A DNA stretch of 37,292 nt from an uncultured Prevotellaceae bacterium (GTDB lineage: Bacteria; Bacteroidota; Bacteroidia; Bacteroidales; Bacteroidaceae): assembly GCA_902776935.1 (NCBI GenBank), contig CACYRS010000022.1, positions 688 through 37,979 of the forward strand, written 5' to 3'. The position numbers and the translations under genes were made by a program. The notes beneath the pieces are model-generated. The model was not told the origin of the DNA. It did no database searches and was given only the letters and a program-made list of their open reading frames with translations. Position 1 is the stretch's first letter. Each line of letters starts with the position of its first letter. Positions 16,185 to 24,240 of the stretch are shown piece after piece.

Positions 16185-18128
16185 ATGAATAGGACGATTA
16201 ACTTAGTAGTTTTTTTATTAGTAGCATGTTTCTGCAAGGCTGGAGATGTTGTGGTAACATCACCTGATGGGAAAATGCAGGTAAAAGTGAGTGATGCAGG
16301 AGGCAGATTGTATTATTCTGTGACCTACGACGGACAGGATATGCTCCTGCCATCAGCACTGGGACTGAAGACCAGCATGGGTGACCTGACAAGAGACCTC
16401 TCGATAACAGCATCGAAGAAAGAAGTTGTAAACGAACAGTACACCATGCGAGGCACCAAGGCCTCAAAAGGCAACTACAACGCCAACGCACTTATCTTAA
16501 ACATCAAGAACAAAGACGGCGTAAAGTTCGATATCCGTTTTCAGGTGAGCAACAACGACATCGCCTTCCGTTATGAGATGTCCAGACAGAAATGGCAGAA
16601 GAAGGAGATGAAACGTGTAAGGATTCTCTCCGAGGCAAGCAGTTTCAATTTCTCAGAGGGAACGACTACGTTCATTTCACCACAGATAGGTCCTGAGAGC
16701 GGATGGGAACAGACAAAACCCAGTTACGAGGAAGGCTATAGCGCCGACGGAGCGATGGACAAGCCCTCGCAGTTCGGACACGGATATATCTTCCCAGCCC
16801 TCTTCCATCTGCCTAACGGATGGGCTCTCGTCAGTGAGACAGGCGTAAGCTCAGCATATTGCGGAAGTCATCTCTCTGACTATCAGGCAGGCATGGGATA
16901 TACTGTTGCCTATCCCGACAGAGGCGAGAACAACGGCTACGGCACTGACTTTGCAGCTATCCCACTGCCAGGAGAGACACCTTGGCGCACTATCACCTTG
17001 GGAACTTCGCTGAAACCTATCGTTGAGACAACTATCAGCTATGATGTAGTAAAACCCCTCTATGAACCATCGACAGACTATAAGCCAGGACGATACACCT
17101 GGAGTTGGTTGCTCTGGCAGGATAACTCTGTGAACTATGATGATCAGGTAAAGTTCATAGACCTTGCATCGACGATGGGATTCGAGTACTGTCTCGTAGA
17201 CAACTGGTGGGACACTCAGATAGGACGCGAGCGTATGGTGGAGTTGTCGAGATATGCGCAGTCGAAGGGTGTACACCTTTTATTATGGTATAACAGTAAT
17301 GGTTTCTGGAACGATGCCCCACAGACCCCACGTAACTGCATGAACACATCCATCGCACGCGAGAAGGAGATGAAATGGCTCCAGAGCATCGGAGTAAAGG
17401 GTATCAAGGTCGATTTCTTCGGAGGCGACAAACAGGAGACGATGCGTCTGTATGAGGATATTCTCTCGGATGCAAACCGTTATGGTCTGCAGGTGGTGTT
17501 CCACGGATGTACCATCCCTCGTGGTTGGGAGAGGATGTATCCTAACTATGTGGCCTCAGAGGCTGTGCTGGCATCAGAGAACCTGTTCTTTGGTGAGGGA
17601 GCGACAATCCGTGAAGGCTTCGATCTCACACTCCATCCCTTCTGCCGTAATGCCACAGCCTCAATGGACTGGGGAGGAATCATCATGAACAAATGGATGT
17701 CGAGAGACAATAAGAGTCGCCATACCCGTAAGACTACAGATATCTTCGAGATGGCATCAGGAATCATCATGCAGACATCAGTGCAGTGTGTAGCAATGCA
17801 GCCTAACAACCTCGATGAACTGCCACAATTCGAGATTGACTTCCTTCGCGGATTACCAACCACTTGGGAAGAGACACGTTTTATCGACGGATATCCTGGG
17901 AAATACGTAGTCCTAGCCCGCAAGGCTACTGACGGCAAATGGTATATCGCAGGCCTCAACGCGCAGAAGGAACCACTTACGCTGACACTCGATCTCTCGG
18001 AGTATTCGCTTTCTGACATTTATATCGACAACAAGAAGTTAGAGCCAACACTCACCAAACTCAAGAAAGACAAGAAAGGCAAGACAAAGATTACTATTCA
18101 GCCAAATGGTGGAATGATCATCAAATAA
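16185..18128 (+). CDS. Glycoside hydrolase family 97 (alpha-glycosidase, probably retaining alpha-galactosidase group)
   Basis: GH97 enzymes hydrolyse alpha-glucosides (SusB type, inverting) or alpha-galactosides (retaining). The protein has 647 residues. The N-terminal beta-sandwich (~20-290) is followed by a catalytic barrel (YTWSWLLWQDNS ~304-315, EYCLVDNWWDTQIG ~334-347) and a small C-terminal beta domain. GIKVDFFGGDKQ places Asp410 where the nucleophile of retaining GH97 alpha-galactosidases lies. The acid/base is probably Glu459 or Glu465 in ASEAVLASENLF. That points to alpha-galactosidase rather than alpha-glucosidase, but it needs alignment. The N-terminus has LLVACFCKA: it could be a plain signal peptide or a lipoprotein (LVAC, Cys15). 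It is convergent with GH35 across a shared terminator. Confidence 0.93.
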   Translation: MNRTINLVVFLLVACFCKAGDVVVTSPDGKMQVKVSDAGGRLYYSVTYDGQDMLLPSALGLKTSMGDLTRDLSITASKKEVVNEQYTMRGTKASKGNYNANALILNIKNKDGVKFDIRFQVSNNDIAFRYEMSRQKWQKKEMKRVRILSEASSFNFSEGTTTFISPQIGPESGWEQTKPSYEEGYSADGAMDKPSQFGHGYIFPALFHLPNGWALVSETGVSSAYCGSHLSDYQAGMGYTVAYPDRGENNGYGTDFAAIPLPGETPWRTITLGTSLKPIVETTISYDVVKPLYEPSTDYKPGRYTWSWLLWQDNSVNYDDQVKFIDLASTMGFEYCLVDNWWDTQIGRERMVELSRYAQSKGVHLLLWYNSNGFWNDAPQTPRNCMNTSIAREKEMKWLQSIGVKGIKVDFFGGDKQETMRLYEDILSDANRYGLQVVFHGCTIPRGWERMYPNYVASEAVLASENLFFGEGATIREGFDLTLHPFCRNATASMDWGGIIMNKWMSRDNKSRHTRKTTDIFEMASGIIMQTSVQCVAMQPNNLDELPQFEIDFLRGLPTTWEETRFIDGYPGKYVVLARKATDGKWYIAGLNAQKEPLTLTLDLSEYSLSDIYIDNKKLEPTLTKLKKDKKGKTKITIQPNGGMIIK

Positions 18129-18132
18129 AAAG

Positions 18133-18155
18133 TCCCCGCGGTTGCGGGGATTTTT
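18133..18155. terminator. Bidirectional terminator between convergent GH97 and GH35
   Basis: A 7-bp GC-rich stem (18133-18139 with 18144-18150) has a GGTT loop and T-runs on both strands: TTTTTATT after it on the + strand, CTTTTTATTT on the - strand. It lies four bases after the GH97 stop and ten before the GH35 stop, so it can serve both. Confidence 0.88.
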
Positions 18156-18159
18156 ATTA

Positions 18160-20481
18160 TCAATACACGAAGATCTTATAATCTTTGATGCTTCCAGGAG
18201 CACCCTCTTCGGCACGGGGGAGGTATTCGAATCCTGAGAGTTCCTGAACAGAACCAAGATCGATAACCATCAGGTGAGGCAGGGTTGTACGCTTGACGGT
18301 ACGCCAGTAGGTAGACTCCTGGAGATCAAAGGCTTTGTCAGCGAGATTATTACCACGAACAGTCTCTTCGCTGTCAGCATACTTCACCGTCCAAGACTCA
18401 CGACTTATACGTCTACTATCCTTGCCGAGAGCATATACCTCTGCAACACATACTACGTCCTTACCATCATGGGTAGACAGAGCCTGGAAGGCGATATACC
18501 GGCCCTTGGCAGGAGTAGAGAAGCGAACCGTCTGCCAACCATTGCCTGAAGATAAACTTCCCTCAGCCACAGGAGTAGCGGAATTAAGATCAGGTTTGTC
18601 GCCAGGATTATTATGGGTGACACTCTTAGCCAGATTAAGCTGGTCTAACTCGGGTTTATCCTGTGCCCAGAGAGTTGTGCTCTTAGGTCCGACGACATCA
18701 AGTACCACCACCTCGTTAAGTCCACGCTTAAGCCAACATCCAGGGACATATAGAGTCTGCTGAGGACCTATGTTCCAGAATCGGCCAATAGGATACCCGT
18801 TGACATACACCTGCCCCTTTCCGAAGTTAGAGAGATTCAGGAAAGTGTCACCTAGTTTTCCCAATCTGAAGTAGCCACGATAGTAGCCACGTTTGTCAGC
18901 TGCAGGTTTAGCTGCAGATGTCTGTGCAGAGGCAAGGGCCTTGGCTGCTGTGGAATAATCATCGGGAATGGTGAGGATAGTCCAACGCTTAAGGTTCCAT
19001 GTTACATCATTGCCATCGATATCTGCCGTGATTGTCACACTCTCTGTGATACCCTTATAATCCTTGATGGCACGTCCGAAATTGATACGGCCCATGGCCT
19101 CGATAAGGACCTTCAGTTCCTGACCTTTCTTAACAGGAGGAAGCATGAGGTTCTTCTCGTTTTTCACACGATCGATGGTTCCGATATACTTATCATCAAT
19201 AAACACCTGTGCATAGTCGTGCCCATCGTTTAGTGTGAGCACTGATGATACGGCAATCTCTGGCAGTGTGGTGACATATACCATCGAACCCCAACCCATG
19301 TCCATCTCTTCCATAGTGAGCAGAGGAGAATCCATAACGACACTGTCGGTACCAAGAATGATAGGAGCAAACTCCTTTGCCTCAAACTCTGGTATGCTGA
19401 TAAGATTAGCAGGAGACTTTACCTCTTTTGGCAGAGGTTTGTCGCTGTATTTTTGAAGGACCTTACGCAACTTGAAATATTTCTCCGTAGCCCAACCATA
19501 CTCGTTGATTGGCGCATCGTAATCGTAGCTGGTGACATCAGGAGCGAAACCAGGAGAGTTAGCACCTGCCCAGTGTCCGAAACTCGTTCCTCCGTGAGTC
19601 ATGTAAAGAGAGAAACTGATGCCTTTAGACAACATCTCGTCGATGCCGCTTACCATATCATCAGCAGGACGGGTCTCATGGCGTGCTCCCCACTTGTCGA
19701 ACCATCCGCTCCAGAACTCAGAACACATCATAGGAGCATCAGGGCGCAACTCCTTAAGACGTGCAAACTGCTGGTCGATATTTGCACCTGTACCGAAGTT
19801 CATGGTCCATACGAGATCGTCGAGGCCGTTCTTCTCAAAGTTACTTGACCAGTCGCACTGGAAGAGTGCCATCTTATCCCCGTAGATACCACGCAGACAA
19901 TCACGGATCTCAGAGATATATGCCTTATCCTCGCCATAGGAACCGTATTCATTCTCAACCTGAACCATGATGATAGGCCCGCCATTCTGAATGGTTAACG
20001 GAGCCAGTTGTTCTCCTACCTTTTCCTCGAAGATCTTCACACGCTCCATGAAATATGGGTCCTGTTCACGAAGACGGATATCTTTCTTCTTCAAGAGCCA
20101 CCAAGGCAGGCCACCCATCTCCCACTCTGCACAGACATACGGACCTGGACGTACGATGACGTACATGCCATTCTTCTTGGCAAGACGACAGAACTCTGCC
20201 ACATCGTTGTTGCCAGAGAAGTCAAACTGTCCCTCGTGCTGTTCATGGATGTTCCAAAACACATAGATACAGATAGTATTCATTCCCAAGGCCTTGCAGG
20301 AACGGATACGATGTTCCCAATAAGGACGGGGGATACGGGGGTAATGCACTTCTGCAGCCTTGACGATAAAAGGTTCACCATTCAGAAGGAACGTACCTTT
20401 GCCAACAGTAAAATCGCCAGCATAAGCAGATAAGGAGAAAAGTGTCGTCATCATGACGAACATCGTTAGTAATCTCTTCAT
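18160..20481 (-). CDS. Glycoside hydrolase family 35 beta-galactosidase with C-terminal discoidin-like domain
   Basis: Removes terminal beta-linked galactose from glycans. It has 773 residues from the ATG at 20481 (MKRLLTMFVMM...); an upstream in-frame TTG is rejected because it adds residues before a clean signal peptide (cleavage after AYAG or nearby). The GH35 barrel spans ~25-340, with acid/base Glu178 in VENEYGSYG and nucleophile Glu255 in CSEFWSGWFD. The middle part (~400-620) has the jelly-roll domains of the family, including GKGQVYVNGYPIGRFW. The last ~130 residues, with WQTVRFSTPAKGRYIAFQAL and LMVIDLGSVQELSGFEYLPR, look like an F5/8 type C (discoidin) carbohydrate-binding domain. 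It is probably periplasmic, and is transcribed alone from its own promoter. Confidence 0.96.
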   Translation of the reverse strand: MKRLLTMFVMMTTLFSLSAYAGDFTVGKGTFLLNGEPFIVKAAEVHYPRIPRPYWEHRIRSCKALGMNTICIYVFWNIHEQHEGQFDFSGNNDVAEFCRLAKKNGMYVIVRPGPYVCAEWEMGGLPWWLLKKKDIRLREQDPYFMERVKIFEEKVGEQLAPLTIQNGGPIIMVQVENEYGSYGEDKAYISEIRDCLRGIYGDKMALFQCDWSSNFEKNGLDDLVWTMNFGTGANIDQQFARLKELRPDAPMMCSEFWSGWFDKWGARHETRPADDMVSGIDEMLSKGISFSLYMTHGGTSFGHWAGANSPGFAPDVTSYDYDAPINEYGWATEKYFKLRKVLQKYSDKPLPKEVKSPANLISIPEFEAKEFAPIILGTDSVVMDSPLLTMEEMDMGWGSMVYVTTLPEIAVSSVLTLNDGHDYAQVFIDDKYIGTIDRVKNEKNLMLPPVKKGQELKVLIEAMGRINFGRAIKDYKGITESVTITADIDGNDVTWNLKRWTILTIPDDYSTAAKALASAQTSAAKPAADKRGYYRGYFRLGKLGDTFLNLSNFGKGQVYVNGYPIGRFWNIGPQQTLYVPGCWLKRGLNEVVVLDVVGPKSTTLWAQDKPELDQLNLAKSVTHNNPGDKPDLNSATPVAEGSLSSGNGWQTVRFSTPAKGRYIAFQALSTHDGKDVVCVAEVYALGKDSRRISRESWTVKYADSEETVRGNNLADKAFDLQESTYWRTVKRTTLPHLMVIDLGSVQELSGFEYLPRAEEGAPGSIKDYKIFVY

Positions 20482-20510
20482 ATCGTTAGTCAATATTTAT
20501 AATTTAGATG

Positions 20511-20518
20511 CAAAAATA
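20511..20518 (-). promoter_or_regulatory. Bacteroidetes -7 box for GH35
   Basis: On the minus strand this reads TATTTTTG, matching TAnnTTTG, 29 bases before the GH35 ATG. It is divergent from the GH67 promoter; the two share a 142-base gap in which I see no other feature. Confidence 0.6.
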
Positions 20519-20582
20519 AGAAAAAAAACAAAAAAGAAAGAAGGTAAAAGGGCAAATTGGCTCAGATTTAAGAATTATTGTG

Positions 20583-20590
20583 TATATTTG
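20583..20590 (+). promoter_or_regulatory. Bacteroidetes -7 box for the GH67-mnmA-GH2 cluster
   Basis: TATATTTG matches TAnnTTTG, 33 bases before the GH67 ATG at 20624. An ATTG at 20556-20559 lies 23 bases upstream as a weak -33 candidate. The 18 bases at 20581-20598 equal those at the SusC promoter. Confidence 0.65.
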
Positions 20591-20623
20591 CAGCAGAATA
20601 ACATAACTGACTTTATTATAAGA

Positions 20624-22471
20624 ATGAAAAAGATTGCATTGCTGATGCTGGCAATAGCCAGTTGCGTGAGTATGATGGCAGAGGACGGAAGTCGTCTGTG
20701 GTTGAGATATGACAAGGTGCATAAGGCACAGGTAAACGGTCCCGAGTGTATCGCTGCAGAGGAACTCCGTAATTACTATCCTGGTGATAAGGCCACATTG
20801 GTACTTGATCAGTCAATCAGAAATGATGAGGGATATGTCATCGACGGCAGCACCATCAAGGCAAAGACAGAACGAGGGCTAATGTATGGAGCTTACGCTC
20901 TTTTGAGGGGTGAGCAGGGAGCCTCTGAGCCATTCTTCAAGATAAGGGTGCTTAATCACTGGGATAACCTCGACGGAAGCATCGAGAGAGGATATGCAGG
21001 AAGAAGCATCTTCTGGGATCTCGACGGGAATAATCCTAAGGCCATCGACCCTGCGCTCATCAAGGAATATGCGAGGGCAAATGCGAGCATCGGCATAAAT
21101 GGTACAGTGCTGAACAACGTCAATGCATCACCAAAGATGCTTTCCGCACCATATATCAAAAAGGTTAAGGAGATAGCTGCGATACTGAGACCTTACGGAA
21201 TAAAGGTGTATCTCTCTGTTAACTTCGCATCGCCTATGGCACTTGGCAAACTCAAGACCGCTGACCCTCTGAATTCCAAGGTAAAGGCATGGTGGAAGGC
21301 AAAGGCGAAAGAGATATACAAGGAGATACCCGACTTCGGAGGTTTTCTCGTTAAGGCCAATTCCGAGGGACAACCCGGCCCTGGTGACTACAAGCGCACC
21401 CACGCTCAGGGAGCTAATATGTTGGCGGAAGCTGTAAAGCCCTACGGAGGAATCATCATGTGGCGCAGTTTCGTATATGGTGCCAACCATAAAGGAGAAG
21501 ACAGAGTAAAACAGGCTGTATCAGAGTTTAAGAATGACGACGGTAAGTTTCTGGATAATGTTATTCTCCAATCCAAGAACGGTCCTCTGGATTTCCAGCC
21601 ACGTGAGCCATATGCTCCTATCTTCGACAATATGAGAAAGACTCCCCAGATGGTTGAACTGCAGATCACTCAGGAGTATCTGGGTCACTCACGCCATCTG
21701 GTTTATCTCGCTCCTATGTGGAGGGAGTTCTTTGGATTGGTAAGTCCTAAGAGACTGGTGGGTGTTGCAGGTGTAGCGAATATCGGATTAGACAAGAACT
21801 GGTGTGGACACCATTTCGCACAGGCTAACTGGTATGCATTCGGACGTCTTGCGTGGAACCCCTACCTTAAGAGTGAGGAGATAGCCGATGAATGGCTGAA
21901 GCAGACATTCAGAAATGATAAAGGAGAAATGATAAATGATAAACTTCTGTCGATGATGCTTCGCTCCCGTGAGGCATGTGTCGACTATATGATGCCATTA
22001 GGCCTACACCACATCTTCGCTTTCGACCATCACTATGGTCCTGAACCAGACGGATTCATTGCCAGCTATCCTCTGGAGTGGTGCCCTGTATACTATCACA
22101 AGGCAGACAAGGAAGGAGTGGGATTCAATCGTAGCCATACCGGCACAGATGCCACATCGCAATACAACGAGCCTTACTGTTCGCTATACGATGACATCAA
22201 CACCTGTCCTGAGAGATATCTCCTGTGGTTCCATCATGTACCCTGGACATATCGTCTGAAGAGCGGCAATACCCTCTGGGAAGAGATTCAGGCACGTTAT
22301 GACAGAGGTGTCAAAGAGGTAGAGGACTTCTATGCTATCTGGCAGGAGGCAAAACCAAATATCGACGAACAGAGATGGAAGGAAGTTGATGAGCGTATGC
22401 AACACCAGCTGGAGAATGCCAAGGAGTGGAGAAAAGTTTGCATAGACTATTTCAGGACATTCGCAGAATGA
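20624..22471 (+). CDS. Glycoside hydrolase family 67 xylan alpha-1,2-glucuronidase
   Basis: Cleaves (4-O-methyl-)glucuronic acid from the non-reducing end of glucuronoxylo-oligosaccharides, a late step in xylan use. It has 615 residues from the ATG at 20624 (MKKIALLMLA). The frame is open further upstream but would cross the promoter. The catalytic acid Glu248 lies in KANSEGQPGPGDY. The carboxylate pair Asp323 (GPLDFQPREP) and Glu351 (QITQEYLGH) has the family's 28-residue spacing. The substrate region around GLHHIFAFDHHYGPEPDG is present. The N-terminus is an export signal; IASC (Cys14) could also be a lipobox, so periplasmic or lipid-anchored are both possible. The chain is somewhat shorter than the ~650-730 residues common in the family. 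It is the first gene of a tight four-gene cluster, overlapping the next by 4 bases. Confidence 0.96.
   Translation: MKKIALLMLAIASCVSMMAEDGSRLWLRYDKVHKAQVNGPECIAAEELRNYYPGDKATLVLDQSIRNDEGYVIDGSTIKAKTERGLMYGAYALLRGEQGASEPFFKIRVLNHWDNLDGSIERGYAGRSIFWDLDGNNPKAIDPALIKEYARANASIGINGTVLNNVNASPKMLSAPYIKKVKEIAAILRPYGIKVYLSVNFASPMALGKLKTADPLNSKVKAWWKAKAKEIYKEIPDFGGFLVKANSEGQPGPGDYKRTHAQGANMLAEAVKPYGGIIMWRSFVYGANHKGEDRVKQAVSEFKNDDGKFLDNVILQSKNGPLDFQPREPYAPIFDNMRKTPQMVELQITQEYLGHSRHLVYLAPMWREFFGLVSPKRLVGVAGVANIGLDKNWCGHHFAQANWYAFGRLAWNPYLKSEEIADEWLKQTFRNDKGEMINDKLLSMMLRSREACVDYMMPLGLHHIFAFDHHYGPEPDGFIASYPLEWCPVYYHKADKEGVGFNRSHTGTDATSQYNEPYCSLYDDINTCPERYLLWFHHVPWTYRLKSGNTLWEEIQARYDRGVKEVEDFYAIWQEAKPNIDEQRWKEVDERMQHQLENAKEWRKVCIDYFRTFAE
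21914..21941 (-). repeat. 7-bp repeat (AATGATA) inside GH67, same unit as in the SusD signal peptide
   Basis: Units at 21914, 21928 and 21935 read AATGATA, and the unit at 21921 (AAGGAGA) is in the same 7-base phase. The reverse complement is TATCATT, a rotation of the TCATTTA unit at 10415-10442. It encodes part of RNDKGEMINDKLLS, a surface-loop-like stretch of the enzyme. Confidence 0.65.
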
Positions 22472-23133
22472 AGGTTGTGGTTTCTAATGAGATAGAGAGT
22501 GTATGTCCCTCTTTCGTAGGGGCGGCAGTAGAGGCACAGGTGGTAAACTCTGAGTTCTGCCAACCCCTTTGGGATGAGATTCATACTCTCGAAGAGAAGT
22601 TCCGTAAAGACCTGACCACAGATTCTTTGAAAGAATTGCCTAGTATAGCCGCTACACGTAGTGTCTATAAGGCTTGTGGCAAAGACCCCTCACGTTATCG
22701 TCCTGCCAGTGAACAGCTGATACGACGGATGCTTCAAGGTAAGGAGCTATATCAGATAGACACCCTCGTAGACCTCGTGAACCTCGCTTCTATCGCTTAT
22801 GGATACAGCATTGGAGGTTTCGATGCCGATAAGTTCGTAGGGGATACTCTTACATTGGGTGTGGGACGTGAGGGAGAACCATACGAAGGAATAGGAAGAG
22901 GCATCATAAATATCGCAGGCCTGCCCGTATACCGCGATGCAGAGGGAGGTGTAGGAACTCCGACAAGTGATCATGAACGGACGAAGATGACCCTTGCCAC
23001 AACACATCTCGTAGTACTCATCAATGGCTATGACGGTAATAAAGAGAGGGTACTCGCCAACGCACATTTCATTCAGGAGCTTCTAAGGAAATACTGTCAG
23101 AGTGATGGTGGTACTGTCACATTATATACTTAA
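22468..23133 (+). CDS. Stand-alone B3/B4 (tRNA-synthetase editing-like) domain protein
   Basis: A 221-residue cytoplasmic protein that looks like a free-standing B3/B4 domain of the phenylalanyl-tRNA synthetase beta subunit, the part that edits mischarged tRNA. Typical stretches are PSIAATRSVYKACGKDPSRYRPASEQLIRR (~61-90), DTLVDLVNLASIAYGYSIGGFDAD (~98-121), and the C-terminal THLVVLINGYDG. I chose the ATG at 22468, which overlaps the GH67 stop (ATGA); an upstream in-frame start lies well inside GH67. The gene ends three bases before mnmA, so the pair is tightly linked. In synthetases the domain hydrolyses Tyr-tRNAPhe; whether the free form edits tRNA or D-amino-acid products is unknown. Confidence 0.85.
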   Translation: MKVVVSNEIESVCPSFVGAAVEAQVVNSEFCQPLWDEIHTLEEKFRKDLTTDSLKELPSIAATRSVYKACGKDPSRYRPASEQLIRRMLQGKELYQIDTLVDLVNLASIAYGYSIGGFDADKFVGDTLTLGVGREGEPYEGIGRGIINIAGLPVYRDAEGGVGTPTSDHERTKMTLATTHLVVLINGYDGNKERVLANAHFIQELLRKYCQSDGGTVTLYT

Positions 23134-23136
23134 ACA

Positions 23137-24216
23137 ATGAACATATCAGAACTGGAAAATAAACGAATAGCCATACTTTTGTCTGGAGGTGTAGACAGTA
23201 GTGTTGTGGTGTACGAGTTTGCACGACTCGGGCTCCATCCAGACTGTTTCTATATAAAGATAGGTCCAGAGGAAGAAGAGGAATGGGACTGTTCTTCTGA
23301 GGAGGATCTTGAAATGGCTACTGCTGTAGCGCATAAGTATGGTTGCAAGCTTGAGGTGATAGACTGTCATAAGGAATATTGGGATCAGGTTACGAAATAC
23401 ACGATGGACAAGGTACGTGCAGGAATGACTCCGAATCCCGACGTGATGTGTAACCGTCTGATAAAGTTTGGAGCCTTCAATGAGAAAAGAGGTCACGAAT
23501 ATGATCTCATCGCTACTGGTCACTATGCACAGACAGAGATTGATGAGAACGGACAGAAATGGCTCTGTACGAGTCCTGACCCTGTGAAAGACCAGACTGA
23601 CTTCCTAGCACAGATCTATGATTGGCAACTTAAGAAAGCCCTTTTCCCCATAGGCCACTACATGAAGGATGAGGTTCGTGAGATAGCAGATCGCGAACAT
23701 CTGGTGAATGCCAGACGAAAGGATTCACAGGGAATCTGTTTCTTGGGTAAGATAAACTACAATGACTATATCCGTCGTTATCTGGGAGAACAGCCAGGCG
23801 ACGTTATAGAACTGGAGACAGGAAAACATATCGGAGAACATAAAGGTCTGTGGTTTCACACCATCGGACAACGAAAGGGTATGGGTTTCAGCGGTGGTCC
23901 TTGGTTTGTGGTAAAGAAGGATGTGGAGAAGAATATCCTCTACGTATCTCACGGCTATGACCCAGAAACAGCATACAAACAAGACTTCAAGGTTCACGAT
24001 TTCCATCACCTCACAGGGGGACAGGCACCTTGTGAGGTCACATTCAAGATAAGACATACACCGGAGTATCTGCCCGCGAGACTGGAGTGGACGGATGAGA
24101 AAGAGTTTATCGTGCATGCCAAGAACAAGATACATGGTGTGGCACCAGGACAGTTCTGTGTGATCTACGATGAGAATCACCACAGATGTCTGGGTTCTGG
24201 AGAGATAACAATATGA
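23137..24216 (+). CDS. mnmA: tRNA-specific 2-thiouridylase MnmA
   Basis: Adds the 2-thio group to wobble uridine 34 of Lys, Glu and Gln tRNAs, using ATP and sulfur delivered as a persulfide; cytoplasmic. It has 359 residues. The ATP PP-loop SGGVDSS is at 16-22. The catalytic cysteines are Cys105 in NPDVMCNRLIKF and Cys201 in SQGICFLG. The C-terminal part has the expected beta-barrels (GLWFHTIGQRKGMG, APGQFCVIYD). Three bases separate it from the B3/B4 gene and 24 from the GH2 gene. Bacteroidetes often carry two MnmA paralogues, so this may not be the only copy. Its place between hemicellulase genes is unusual. Confidence 0.96.
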   Translation: MNISELENKRIAILLSGGVDSSVVVYEFARLGLHPDCFYIKIGPEEEEEWDCSSEEDLEMATAVAHKYGCKLEVIDCHKEYWDQVTKYTMDKVRAGMTPNPDVMCNRLIKFGAFNEKRGHEYDLIATGHYAQTEIDENGQKWLCTSPDPVKDQTDFLAQIYDWQLKKALFPIGHYMKDEVREIADREHLVNARRKDSQGICFLGKINYNDYIRRYLGEQPGDVIELETGKHIGEHKGLWFHTIGQRKGMGFSGGPWFVVKKDVEKNILYVSHGYDPETAYKQDFKVHDFHHLTGGQAPCEVTFKIRHTPEYLPARLEWTDEKEFIVHAKNKIHGVAPGQFCVIYDENHHRCLGSGEITI

Positions 24217-24240
24217 TAAAATATAAAAACTACTAAGGAA

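Noticed and set aside
20453-20623. N-terminal extension of GH67 upstream of the ATG at 20624
   Set aside because: It would translate across the -7 box and the divergent GH35 promoter and place a charged Lys-rich stretch before a clean signal peptide.
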